From Uloborus plumipes (Eukaryota > Arthropoda > Arachnida > Araneae > Uloboridae), in NCBI GenBank assembly GCA_038373865.1, contig JAXGGA010003965.1, positions 1 through 64,000 of the forward strand: a stretch of DNA of 64,000 bases, written 5' to 3'. The notes beneath the pieces are model-generated. The model searched no databases. It worked only from the letters and a program-made list of their open reading frames with translations, and had not been told where the DNA came from. Positions 26,006-37,314 of this stretch are shown here, piece by piece. Each line of letters opens with the position of its first letter. The first letter of the stretch is position 1. The translations under genes and the position numbers were made by a program.

Positions 26006-26749
26006 TAACACAAAATTTCATCAGCAGCCGATAACGAAGAGTTCGGGCGCAAATACTCGCAAAGAAGTTATTTATATCTGAAGATTAACAATTGTAGTGT
26101 TTTGAAAACAAATTTAAGTTGGCTAAGGTGTTCTAAATGATGCAAACGAAAGTACTCGCGAAAAATATGCTAAAATAGATTTTTTTGCCGAAGAAAAGTG
26201 AATTTTTTTTCTTTTCTTAAAATGGGGTTAAGATACTTTTTCTTGAAACAAAAAATGTGGTTGTGCAGATAATGCAAGGGATTTTTTATTCGGGAAACAA
26301 TGGCGTCTTGGTGTTTCAGAACATCAGGCTCCATCTTCCAGATACCATGCCTCGTGCTGATAGCATTCAAGACTACTTCCTCCCGTATGCAAATCCGTTT
26401 CGGGCTTGAATGGTGCGTGGCTCGCTATTGTCTATCCATCAGCGCGGAAGACAAACTCCCGAGACGCGAGGACCTCCTTCCCGCTCAGGAGATACATCTG
26501 CCTTTCAAATGGGACGCTGTCTAGGGTTGGATTCTAAGGGGGAGGGGGGAGCTGGCTGTGCAAAGATTGTGTCGTTTGAGTATCTAACCGAAACGATGGA
26601 GTAATAACGAAAGCTGGTTAAGTCGGTTGTTTCAAATCTATGCGGCGTTGCTCTCTAGCAAGTCATAGAGTTATGGTACGAAGGGGGCACGAAACAAAAC
26701 CGAACCTAAATATAAAAAATAATAATAACATAAAATTGATGTCTTACAA
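26006..26749 (+). other. Musashi intron with GC-richer pocket
   Basis: 26283-26610 is clearly richer in GC than its surroundings and carries overlapping frames of 64-74 codons with no recognisable motif. It could be a conserved regulatory segment, an unannotated exon or part of an old repeat; nothing seen decides between these. Confidence 0.35.
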
Positions 26750-27208
26750 TCTTATTATATTAAAAACTGAGTATCTTTCTATCTACCTGTGTCCTGCTTC
26801 TTTCTCCTGAACGCCAATGAACTGGTAGTCGAACCAGCTACCGATCGATTCGTCATTTTTCAGGCTTCATTAGTTTTAATTCACATAAGGTGTGATGAAG
26901 GGATTCTAAAGGAATTGAGAGAATCAAATTTAAAGCAATTTGTCCTAAATGATTAAATATAAAATCCATTGTTATAAAGCGTGGTTGAAATGAAACAGTA
27001 ATGATAAAGATAATGATAATTTTGAATGATGGCTGACTGAAATCAAACATGAAATTCATTAGCGGGCCACGTACATAGTATTTTTTAAACGCAAAAATAA
27101 AAGAATATTCGGAAAAAAATTAGTAAGACGCCCAGTCTTATAAAATATTCAAGTTTTGTTAATTTTTTGTTCAGAGGTAACCCGTACAAAGCCAGGCCAA
27201 GCAGCTAG
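26750..27208 (+). mobile_element. Probable non-autonomous Helitron
   Basis: The 5' end begins TCTTATTATATTAAAAACTG directly after an A. The 3' end reads AACCCGTACAAAGCCAGGCC and then AAGCAGCTAG, followed by a T. This fits Helitron rules: A|TC at the start, CTAG|T at the end, a short GC-rich stem just upstream of the end, no terminal inverted repeats and no target duplication. The 5' T/A-rich start followed by TTTCTATCTACCTGT and the 3' CCCGTxCAAAGCC(A/G)GG block resemble common arthropod Helitrons. There is no Rep/helicase coding sequence in 459 bp. It lies in the intron upstream of the GC-rich Musashi exon. Confidence 0.6.
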
Positions 27209-28739
27209 TACAAATATAAAATATGATATTGTTATTCTTACCCACTAATAAATTGTGATGCTCGGAGAGAATTTTTGAAATCAGACAGGTACGAAAATTG
27301 ACAGAGTAGAGGAGATGAACAATTTTTGTATGAAAAAGGGAGGAAAGAGCGCAGGTATAAAATGTTTGGAAATCACTGAGTTAGGCACTTAATAATACGC
27401 TTTTATTAGTTTCACGTGTGGGTTTGTTTGTATGTATGTAACTCTAAAGAAAAGATAAAATTCACGTTCTTAACTACTATAAAAGTAATAAATTGAATAC
27501 TATTATTTATACTAAAGGCTAAACTATATTTCTGTTTATGTATTTATTAAAAGGGCATGTAAACTTAGCTGATATTCAATAGTTTTGAAAATTAGTTACT
27601 CTAAAAGCGTACGTTTTAGCTTTTTTAAACTATAATTTAATTATTTTCTAATACTAAAACAAAAACTTGAATTACAAAAATTAAGTGTCCCAAATTCTGC
27701 GTTGAATAAATTAGTAGATTGTTATATGAACGAATAAGCGACAAACTTTGTTGTTTAAGTTGGGGGCATGCAAATAATCCAAAAAATGGTGAACGAAAGG
27801 TGTGTTGCGACGATTTATGAAGAAAAATACCGAATAAAAAACATTTATATATAGCCAACGAACTAAAAGAAAAAGTAATTTAAGAATGCCATATTTCCAC
27901 TTTCAAGACCTTCATACAATCTTGTGTATATGTCTTAAATAGAGTGTACAAAATACGCACTTGCTGCATTGAACGTCAATGCAAATTTCGAATTTTTGTA
28001 TTACATAAGATGAACTTAATATTTTTTGCTCATTAAAAACATCCTTTAAGTAACTGGAAATCAGTGTAATAACAGCTACAATAAAATGCTGAAATAAGTA
28101 AGAAACATTGAATAGAAAATGTTTGGCTGTGGGTTAAGTTTACATTTCATCTATTTGATCTTCGTTTACGTTTAGTTAAATTGTTAGCGATACATAAATG
28201 GCAGTGGGGCAGACAGTTTTAATAATTTGTAGCATATGTATCAGAATAGTTGCTTCAATGAGGTACAAAATGTATGGTGTCTATGTGGTAGACTTGATTT
28301 ACTTCCTTATTATCTCAAAGTGAATTTACTGTTGTCTTTTTATAATTATTTTTAATTAACAAGTGTAAACGATAAGTAATAACTGTTATTGGTATTTTTC
28401 CGTTAAAGGTACGTACGTCACTTGGTTTGGCGACTTGTTTGCTTCTACCTCTTCGACAAGGCGACAGCCACTAACATAAAGCAGCCCTAGAATTTAGAAA
28501 TTAAAGTTCTTGAATCTTGCCGACTGTGGCTTTGTTCACAACATCGATAAATAAACTAAAATCACCAAAAATATTTTTAAAAAATATTCCAAGTGACATA
28601 CCTTTGACCTGAAAGTAAGCTGTTATTATGATTGTGGTTATTGCAGTCCATATCTGGTGAGTTGACTTATTACAAAGACAATGTTTCCCTCTTCTTCAGG
28701 TAATAGGAAAGGGTAATTGGCACTGAATTGAGTTCGGTT
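27209..28739 (+). other. Musashi intron, AT-rich
   Basis: AT-rich intron sequence with no recognised exon, RNA gene or bounded element. Confidence 0.5.
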
Positions 28740-29075
28740 AAACGCTTTTCACATTACTACCGATCCGGACGTCCGAACCGGATTTTTTGCTGCGAAACTC
28801 GTTTTCGGAATCCGTTGCCTTGACAGCACGCCGAATCATCGGCTTCCGTCACCGTTCTAGAATGATTGATGTCGTCGGGCTCCGACAGCCGTCCGATTTT
28901 TGGCAGCGATTTCATTGGCTCTCGCCGGGTGCGCGCACTTTATCTCATGTGGATGAATACCGTCACGTGAATTTCGGAAGGAGCTACTGCGAGTGTTCGA
29001 AATTTTTCACCTCCGTCCGTCACGTCCGAAAAACCACTTCGTTCTAACGGAATGGTCATACTATAAATAGCCCTT
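28740..29075 (+). promoter_or_regulatory. CpG-rich patch with TATA box: candidate internal promoter
   Basis: About 330 bp is much richer in GC and CpG than the surrounding intron. It includes an imperfect palindrome ATCCGGACGTCCGAACCGGA near 28762, an ATTGGCT (inverted CCAAT) at about 28914, an E-box palindrome TCACGTGA near 28965 and a strong TATA motif TATAAATAG at 29062-29070. It lies 180 bp upstream of the GC-rich Musashi exon, on the same strand. A promoter here could produce a short transcript encoding only the C-terminal tail. A CpG-rich transposon remnant is the main alternative. An 86-codon frame at 28787-29047 has no recognisable motif. Confidence 0.35.
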
Positions 29076-29253
29076 TACTTACGTACTCGCCTTGAAAAAA
29101 TACTCCAACTCAAATCCACGGCAAATAATCCTTTCCTAGTACCCGAAAAGAGGAAAACTTTGTCAAGGTTATAACTCAGCTTTTCAGAAGAGCACTAAAT
29201 TAGTGATAGTATTGTGGAAACTCAACCTCCCAACTGTGCTTGTCTCGTTGCAG

Positions 29254-29435
29254 TGATCAACAACTACGGTCCGCAGAGCTTCGCGCAGCCGACCTCTCCG
29301 GCCAACAGCCGCGGCTTCCCGGCCACCAACAGCCCGGGCCCCATCGACCTGTACACCTCGGGCCAGGACAGCGTGGGCTACGTGCAGGCCACGAGCCCGC
29401 AGCCGGCCGGATTCCCACCCATTGCTGTAAGTAGG
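29254..29435 (+). CDS. Rbp6: Musashi-family protein, conserved GC-rich C-terminal exon with tandem donors
   Basis: The exon follows the acceptor CTCGTTGCAG. With the carried G it reads V-INNYGPQSFAQPTSPANSRG, then FPATNSPGPIDLYTSGQDS, then VGYVQATSPQPAGFPPIA, with an optional VSR. The blocks GFPxxNSPGPxxDLY, QDSVGY and ATSPQP are the hallmark of the Musashi C-terminus in vertebrate MSI2, which is the main evidence for the gene's identity. The end is ambiguous: GCT|GTAAGT (exon end 29426) and AGG|GTAAGT (exon end 29435) are tandem donors 9 nt apart, both leaving phase 0. Joined to 37159 they give ...IA-GPLIA or ...IAVSR-GPLIA. Very high GC reflects GC-ending codons, unlike the AT-rich flanks. 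Overlapping long frames on both strands (29184-29501 minus, 29240-29434 plus, 29257-29466 minus) are shadows of this composition. Confidence 0.95.
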
Positions 29436-29444
29436 GTAAGTAGG
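29427..29444 (+). promoter_or_regulatory. Duplicated 9-nt splice donor
   Basis: GTAAGTAGG occurs twice in tandem (29427-29435 and 29436-29444). Each copy starts with an ideal GTAAGT donor. The upstream site has T at exon position -1; the downstream one has AGG before the junction and is the better consensus match. Confidence 0.8.
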
Positions 29445-29635
29445 GACGGGGCACTGCGACACACACCCTACGCAGTACTCACTCTCTAACTGAAAGAACA
29501 TCGCTTTTTTATAATATCCAACTTAGGTTTACGTACCCTGATCGAGTTTCCTAACATGTTATGTGTAAATATGTAGATAAAAATACTATCAACAATATGT
29601 TATTTTGCTAACTAAGCGAAAGTGCTCCTATTATA

Positions 29636-29970
29636 GGGTTGTCGTGGTTTCAAAATTTCAGAAATTTTGCAGATTTTCTGCGGTTATCTTCAAGTTTAAG
29701 AAATTCAGCAGAAAGCTGCAAAATGACTGCAGTTTTCTTGTATAATTTTTTGAAAGCACATAATTCTGCAGGGCAAATAATTTCTTAATCACACAAGCAT
29801 TTTCACGCGAAAATGTTGAGTTTTGAAAAGAATAAGTGTCCTATATTTGCGAAACATTTAGATCTGCTTCTCCTTTTCGAAAAACTACCAATTCTTGCAA
29901 AATTTAAAAATGCCTGCAGAAAAACTGCAGTTTTACTCAATTATTAGAAATTCAAATAACGATAAACCCA
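29636..29970. mobile_element. Possible degenerate MITE rich in CTGCAG motifs
   Basis: The left edge GGGTTGTCGTGGTTTCAAAA pairs imperfectly with the right edge, which reads TTCAAATAACGATAAACCC. The interior has repeated TTTGCAG, CTGCAG and GCAGAAA motifs in both orientations. A TA precedes the left edge but no matching duplication is clear on the right, so the boundaries are tentative. Confidence 0.35.
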
Positions 29971-30114
29971 TGCTTGGTTCACTTTTGTTTAGATAGCCAT
30001 ATGGCCATCGTGTTAGTAATATTTTCATCTACATTTTTTGTATAGCTTATGAGAAAATTCGATGAATGTAGGTCAATCTAAGTCGGATCTTAGACTATAA
30101 CACGCCCAATCCAT

Positions 30115-30418
30115 TTGAACGGGGATGATTTTTTATACATATACTTGCACTTTATTCTCAGAATTTTTAAATCCGGCTTTTAATTCTGATATATTCGAAT
30201 GTAAGGAACAGTTATGTATCGTAATATAAAGCATCAACCATAATTTTTCATGTATTTTTTTTTAATACAAAGTTACTTCAAAGTTTCTACAAAGCTACTT
30301 CATATAAGGATACATAATAATTCCTTACATTCGGATATACGAGTATAACAATTCAGATGCAAAGTTTAAAATTCCGTAAATAAAATGCAAATATATGTAT
30401 TACAAGTATCCCTTGAAC
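30115..30418. mobile_element. Short foldback element (~300 bp)
   Basis: Arms of about 95 bp (30115-30210 and 30322-30418) are imperfect inverted repeats. The inner edge ATTCGAATGTAAGGAA on the left matches TTCCTTACATTCGGAT on the right, and the outer edges read TTGAACGGGGAT and AGTATCCCTTGAAC. Pairing continues weakly into the loop (GTTATGTATC with GGATACATAA). No ORF and no clear target duplication; superfamily unknown. Confidence 0.65.
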
Positions 30419-32186
30419 AAATAATTTGATAAAACAGCCTTTTTTTTTCTCTTGAAACTGAGTAATAATTTCCTTTCATTACATTCGGTTTTGAATTTCT
30501 CTTGTCTAACTTTCAAATATGTCAGTTTAATGAAGTTTAGTGGAGAAACTAGTTACTTTCCTGGACAATGGCGGATTTCTACTGTCGCTATGGCTAGGGC
30601 CCCCGCTAGTATAAGAGCCCTAAAAAGCATTCAAAAATACGAATGATAAATGCTTTACATAGTTCTGTGATAATCCTGAACACCAAGGCCGTGTTCCAAC
30701 AAGAGGCGTGTAATATCTTGATATGCTTCTTCATTTACGTTGATGTATGTGTAAAAGAAGTTACAACTTACTGTTTGTTGATATTTCGTATAAGGTAGAA
30801 TGAAGATCTTACTTATAGAGAGATTTCGTCCGCATCATCCCCAGATATAAAATGCATGTCTGTCTTTTTCTGATTAGTGAAATCGACCATGACTTCTGGA
30901 ATTACAACTTCAATTGGCAATAAGTGTAACAAAACAGTGCTTTATGCATTCTGTTGCGTGCCATACAGTCATTTACTATTTGCTAATCACCCATACATTA
31001 CGTGATAAAAATTACTTGTTTTAGAATCATTCTATCATCTCATAAAATTTTGAAGTACACTAATATCCGCGCCACATGTACTGATATTAGGCCACGTATT
31101 CAAATGATTGCCTATATTAATCAAAGATCATAACGCTCAACTAATCATTCATACATTCTGGTTTTTATAGGTATAAACCAATGTATGCTACTTTTATTGT
31201 ATGTTATTGGCAAATTAATAACATGTTATTATATGCAATGATAATGTTTCAACTGTACCCCGGCTTTGATTTTGAATGCAATATTTTTATCTGGCGAAAA
31301 TTAACACATCTTAGTGTAATTTAACGCAACGAAAGATCTAAACAAAGGCGAGGATTTAAATTTAATGCGTCTTTGAGAATTTGTCATAATGAAACACCGT
31401 TGTTATGTTTCCCTAAACGTACTCTACATCATAACTATACAGTGGGTAATCTTTTAAATGACAAAAAATAAATATATAAATAAAAATAAATAAAGTATTG
31501 CAGTCAATGTGACACTAAAAAGGAATCAACAAGCGCGACTAAAAATTTCGTTCAAGCAAGTTCGTTTTGCAAGAAATTTTTACAAATTACATAGCTTTGC
31601 TTCAAAATTTTAAGACTTTCATATCATTGCAAAAAGATATCCGTTACATTTGGAGTAAAACCCGCAGCCAATAAAAAAGAATTGCTTAAAATGTTAATCC
31701 AACTCCAAACTGTTTGATGAATGCTCGAAGAAGGAAAAGACTTTTTAAAAACTTTTGAACTAATCTTTGAGAAGCCTCACTTATTTATACTATACTTTCA
31801 TTTGGTTATTCTCAACTCCAGTGCTCGAATACGCTTCCTTGCGGGGATTTACAAAACTACCAAAAAAGTTAAAACATGGCGTTCAACGTGTGTCCTTGTT
31901 TGAGGCAAGACATTGGCATGTTCTGTGCATAGACAGTTTGTAATACGTATATTTTTATATACGAGATTCATCATTCGAATCATCATTTGCAGTAGGATAC
32001 AAATCTGCTGAAAAACTGAGTAAATATTTTTATTTATATTGTTCTCAGTGAATTTGAATAGCAGATACGAATTTGTATCTATTATTCGAAGGATGGATTT
32101 AAAACACATCAGCTGAAGAATTACATCTTTAACCTTCATCTAATTCAAAATTAACTGATTTAACAAATCTTAAAAATTACTACATC
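30419..32186 (+). other. Musashi intron, AT-rich
   Basis: AT-rich intron sequence. A short segment near 30565-30625 (ATGGCGGATTTCTACTG, then GGGCCCCCGC) resembles a transposon remnant but has no partner end. Nothing else recognised. Confidence 0.45.
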
Positions 32187-35157
32187 TAATTGAGTGATTC
32201 CATACCAACTCACCGAATGGGGGTCGCACGACCGACTCGGATTTTCTTTTAATTTGGTACACATATTGATCATATAGAGGCATGGAAAAGTCCAAATTGT
32301 TAGGTTCCTGCTCCACTTATTTTCTGAGATACATGCCCTCAAAGTTTGTCCGCCACGTCAAAATACTAAAAAAGTGATGTTATTTAATCATTTTTTATAA
32401 AAAATCGTACTCATGCGAAATAAAAGTGTTAGATATCTATGGAAATTAGTTACTCCAGGCATTCTGAAAAAAAAATACTAGAACGTTCATAATGAAAATT
32501 GACAAGGTACAGGGCTCTTTGAAGTTGTCACCACAAAAATTTGATTTTGCAGATTTTGCTAAAATTGAGGCATTTATTACAAAAAAAGACAAACAAAACC
32601 AAAGGTTTTCTCACTTTCTGGTAGTGTACAGGTCTTCCCTGTAAATTGCTACGCAATAAATTTTTTGGGTTTCTCACTCCTTCTTGGAAATATTTTAGCT
32701 TAAAGATAAGCCATAAGGCAAAAAATGCGTTTTTGGCCATCTTGGCAGCCATTTTTCTCATAAAGGGGGAGCAGTAGAAACTTTAATTTTTTTTTTAAAA
32801 CAAGCCACTGATATGTTAGCTATTCACAGGAAAAGAGTTCACTTTTGGTTATTTCTCCCATTAAGAGATATCCTGCTGACAGTATATGCATGTTTTTCGC
32901 GACGACCATATGCTTTTGTTTCCCTTCTCATGGACTTAAAATTAATTAAACCAAAAAATAATGATATATTTATTAATAGCTGTATTATCTACCCAATATG
33001 TCATGAAGTTTAATTTATTAAACCATTGAACAATAAATTAGATAATTGATGAAAACACGAAATAGTATTTCTCTGATGCCTGAGCATTATGCATTCATAA
33101 TTATAAAGCACTAAATACTTTCTTGAGAAATTAATTAACATAAAGGAGCTCTAAATATTTATATTATAAGCAATACCCAATCTTGTGATTGGGATACTCC
33201 TGTTTTTAATTGAAGAATTTCTTGGATATCACATGAATATCAGGAAAATAAATGAGGTCTTTTCGTTTGTAGGATATTTTATGACAAATTTCATTTGATG
33301 GGCTACTAACTGAGCATGGTGATAAAGAGCTATTAATTTCAGCATCGAATTCCATTTTACCTTGTTAACAGTTAAATATTTACAAAATAATTAAATAAAT
33401 AATTTAATATAAAGCCATGCTTGAAGAATTAAAATTAGTGCAACTAATTTATTCCCATACTGATCTTTACAAAACTGACATGTGTTGAGCACTGATAAGA
33501 ACTGACAAGAATAAGTTAACTCACTAAAATACTAGTTCACAGATACTATAAAGCGTACATTCTATTTTCTACAAAATAATACTGCAACAAAGAACAAGGG
33601 TATAAAGGGGTAGGTACTAAAGAATTTCTTGAAAAATCAATTAAAATAAAGGAGCTTCGAATATTTATCTCATAGGCAATGCCCAATCTTGTGATTGGAT
33701 GTTCCTGATTGATGGCTATAAACAGGAGGATACCCTTGTTCTTTGTTGCAGTATTATTTTGTAGAAAATAGAATGTATGCTTTATATTATCTGTGAACTA
33801 ATATTTTAGTGAGTAAACTTTTTCTTGTCAGTCCTTATCAGTGCTCAACGCATGTCAATTTTGTAAAGATCAGTATGGGAATAAATTAGTTGCACTCATT
33901 TTAATTCTTCAAGCATGGCTTTATATTAAATTATTTATTTAATTATTTTGTAAATATTTAACTGTTAATAAGGTAAAATGGAATCCGATGCTGAAATTAA
34001 TAGCTCTTTATCACCATGCTCAGTTAGTAGCCCATCAAATGAAATTTGTCATAAAATATCCTACATCAAACGAAAAAACCTCATTTATTTTCCTGATATT
34101 CATGTGATATTCAAGAAATTCTTCAATTAAAAACAGGAGTATCCCAATCACAAGATTTAGGCAAGCTTATAATATAAATATTTAGAGCTCCTTTATGTTA
34201 ATTAATTTCTCAAGAAAGTATTTAGTGCTTTATAATTATGAATGCATAATGCTCAGGCATCAGAGAAATACTATTTCGTGTTTTCACCAATTATCTAATT
34301 TATTGTTCAATGATTTAATAAATTACATTTCATGACATATTGGGTAGATAATACAGCTATTAATAAATATATCATTATTTTTTGGTTTAATTAATTTTAA
34401 GTCCATGAGAGGGGGAACAAAAGCATATGATCGTCGCGAAAAACATGCATATACTGTCAGCAGGATGTCTCTTAATGGGAGAAATAACCAAAAGTAAACT
34501 CTTTTCCTGTGAATAGCTAACATATCAGTGGCTTGTTTAAAAAAAAAATTAAAGTTTCTACTGCTCCCCCTTTATGAGAAAAATGGCTGCCAAGATGGCC
34601 AAAAACGCATTTTTTGCCTTATGGCTTATCTTTAAGCTAAAATATTTCCAAGAAGGAGTGAGAAATCCAAGTTATGCATTGTGTAACCATTTATAGTAAA
34701 CATCTGTACACTACCAGAAAGTGAGTAAACCTTTGGTTATGTCTTACTTTTTTTGGAATAAATTCCTCAATTTTAGCAAAATCGGGAAAATCAAATTTTT
34801 GTGATGGCAACTTCTAAGAGGCTGTACCTTAACATTTTCCGTTATAAACATTGCCATATTTTTTTCTGAATGCCAAGAGTATCTAGTTTCCGTAGATATC
34901 AATCACTTTCATATGGCATGAGTAGAAATTTTAAGAAAAAATTATTAAAAAACATCAATTTTTTGGTATTTTGAAGGTCCGGACAAACTTCGAAAACCCG
35001 TATCAAGGGAAATAAGTGGAGCAGGTAACTTTCCTTTTGGGCTTTTTCATACCTCTATACCATCAATCTGTGTACCAAATTAAAAAAAAATCCGAGTCGG
35101 TCGTGCGACCAACTTTTTTTTTTTTTTTCGGTGATTTGGTATGGAATCGCTCAATTG
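32187..35157. mobile_element. Giant foldback element, 2.97 kb with ~1.4-kb arms
   Basis: The left arm (about 32187-33604) and right arm (about 33729-35157) are inverted copies with high identity, separated by about 124 bp. The outer edges are AATTGAGTGATTCCATACCA and its near reverse complement. GTCGCACGACCGACTCGGAT appears near the left edge (32222) and inverted near 35091. The 66-codon frames at 32813-33013 (+) and 34323-34523 (-) are the same peptide with a few substitutions, showing how well the arms match. No transposase is recognisable and no target duplication is certain. The loop carries a diverged extra copy of an arm segment (33617-33710 resembles 33114-33208). It lies in the intron before the terminal Musashi exon. 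Confidence 0.85.
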
Positions 35158-37158
35158 GAATGAACCGTATGAAAAAAAAAACTTTTGAAACTACTATTGC
35201 AGAGCAGAAATTAAAAATTTAGGCGAGAACGAATGTTTAGAGTTTGAACTATAGAAATAAAAGCTTAAAATTTTAATAGCCAAAACTGGGCTAAGGGTTA
35301 CTGTTTCAGAATTGTGCCAGGAAAGAACTTGATATATAGTGGCAAGATTTTGCTTACGAGTTAGATGAATTAATTAAAGGTGAGTCAATTGTAAATAAAT
35401 CAAAAAGAAAATTATCACCATATCTGTAAGTATTTCATTGATAATTTACGCAGCATGGCAGAATTAAATCATTCAATTGAAAAACTAGAAACTGAGCATT
35501 GCTTGCGAACAACTTACTATGTGGATTTGTATTAATATCTAGCGTTTTGCAATACTTGCTTCTTTCTCATGTCTTTCCACGTAGGTCCAGAATATCCACA
35601 AGACTTAAAATTCATTTCAAAAAAATAAAACACAAAAATTCATGCATACGAACAAACATTATTGTTATTCGTGAAGTTTAAAAGCAATTTATCCCTTACA
35701 TCAATATTTTTCTGCCGCCATCAGATTTTTCCTGCAGCGCCCCCTTTGGTTTGTTGTAGTTGCGAATTGTGTGGGTTATGAAATCATTTAAAGCAGACGA
35801 TTATTATATTTTACTAAAAATGTAGTTCAATTTTCTACTCCTTTTACATTATATGATTGTTACGGAATTGTTTGGTAGTTTGCAGAAAATTCCAAAAATT
35901 GGTAAGATTTAAGGTTTCTTTCGTTTGAAATAATAATTTATGAAAATAAGTGGTGTAAAAGTCGAATTTATTTAGTACTTCGTGAGTTAAAATTTGAACG
36001 GTTTGTATCTTTTACCAATGTTCTAAAATAGTTGCATGATAATTTTCTCGTACCAAGTTACGTTTGTGCCAAATTCAGTAATGTACTCTTTTTGAAAAAA
36101 AAAATATGTCGATATTCTTTTAAACTATAATAAAAAAGAACCAAATCCGCTTTTTGTAAACTAAGTAATGCAATTTTTCTCTCAGTAATTTTTTTCACAC
36201 AATTCTTTATTCGTAGATGAGAAAAATCAAACTTATGTAACCTTTAGAGTTTTTTTTTTTTTTTTTCAAACGCTTTTTTAAAGTTTTAATTTTTGCATAA
36301 ATTTTAAAAAGTGATTCTTTTCCTGCAGCTTTCTATGTGTTTTAAAGCTATTAAAAGTCGAAATGACGAAGAAATTCATTTATAAACAATATATATTAGA
36401 CAGTGTGTAAATACCATACAACATTTATTGAGTGTTATATGATATTTACCTACACAACTACAGTAAAACGTTACTGCAGCGAACAGTTTGAAAATAAATA
36501 TAATTTTATTAGGAAGGAATTTTATTTTTATTATAACTTTTTTCAGAAATAGTTACAGTACTTTAAAAAAAAACTATTTAAATATAAAATACCACTTCAC
36601 TTGAATAATAAATATTTCACACTTTTAACATGCTTGTTTTGTTATTTTAACTAGCTCTCTGCATTAAATATTCTATCTCTTGACTTTTTTTGCCGAAGTA
36701 CAAAAAAAAAAAAAAAAAAATCGAGTAAGCACAAACAACCAAGTTTTTTTAAATTACTATTTCTCACTCTTTACAAAGCTTTCCGAGTTTTATTTCAATA
36801 ATAAAAGGAAATAGCTCTACACTTCGTCATTAATTAAATTAATTTCACGTTAAAGTGGAATATTTTAGCTGTGTTATTTTCTTTACTATAAAATGTCTCT
36901 TATTCTATTTTATGTTTTACAAGTAGACTACTTACTTTAAAGTTGAAGTTCTAAAAGAAAGTTTTTGAAAGAATTACTACGATTGTCGCTCTAGGTTTGC
37001 TTTGCCCACTAATTAACCAACGAGTTTTTCAACGCAATTAAAAATGAATCGGTTTTGACGCTTGGCCAGTGTTAGGCAAAATTTCGTTTGGTGAAATGCT
37101 ATTTGTAATATGTTTTGCCTATGTGAGCTCAGTTACCAATGACTGTGTTAACCGCCAG
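35158..37158 (+). other. Musashi intron up to terminal coding exon
   Basis: AT-rich with homopolymers (A/T runs near 36250 and 36702). The acceptor at 37158 (AACCGCCAG) lacks a strong pyrimidine tract, unlike the other Musashi acceptors in the window. No other feature recognised. Confidence 0.5.
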
Positions 37159-37200
37159 GGGCCGCTGATTGCCGCAGCCTTCACAAATGGATATCATTGA
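37159..37200 (+). CDS. Rbp6: Musashi-family protein, terminal coding exon (GPLIAAAFTNGYH-stop)
   Basis: Thirteen codons and a TGA stop read GPLIAAAFTNGYH, essentially identical to the C-terminal peptide GPLIATAFTNGYH of vertebrate Musashi. The exon begins after CCGCCAG in phase 0, which fits both tandem donors of the preceding exon. It is the conserved end of the protein and is too short to be seen as an ORF. After the stop there is a donor-like ACACG|GTAAGA at 37238/37239, so the exon may be only 80 nt (37159-37238) and splice on to a downstream UTR exon. Alternatively it may run on as a last exon; a possible poly(A) signal AATAAA is at 37309-37314. The acceptor is weak, so regulated inclusion is plausible. 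A 63-codon frame on the other strand (37129-37320) is spurious. Confidence 0.9.
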   Translation, partial: GPLIAAAFTNGYH

Positions 37201-37308
37201 AATATAATCTTTACAACTGCCAAGAAATACAGTACACGGTAAGAAAAATGTTTTTCTTCTTTGGCTCGCAATAAGCAGTTTTTTATGCCGTGGAACCTCG
37301 TCCGGGTA

Positions 37309-37314
37309 AATAAA
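37309..37314 (+). terminator. Candidate poly(A) signal after the GPLIAAAF exon
   Basis: AATAAA lies 109 nt after the stop codon at 37200. It would end the short 3'UTR if the donor at 37239 is not used. Such hexamers are common in AT-rich DNA. Confidence 0.3.

Noticed and set aside
28787..29047. 86-codon frame in the CpG-rich patch
   Set aside because: No recognisable domain and no splice signals that would join it to Musashi in phase.
29184..29501. Long frames on both strands over the GC-rich exon (minus 105 and 69 codons, plus 64 codons)
   Set aside because: Shadows caused by the GC-rich third positions of the real exon; the peptides are Arg/Gly/Ala-rich with no motif.
32813..33013. 66-codon frame repeated at 34323-34523 on the other strand
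   Set aside because: The similarity follows from the inverted arms of the foldback element, so it is not evidence of coding.
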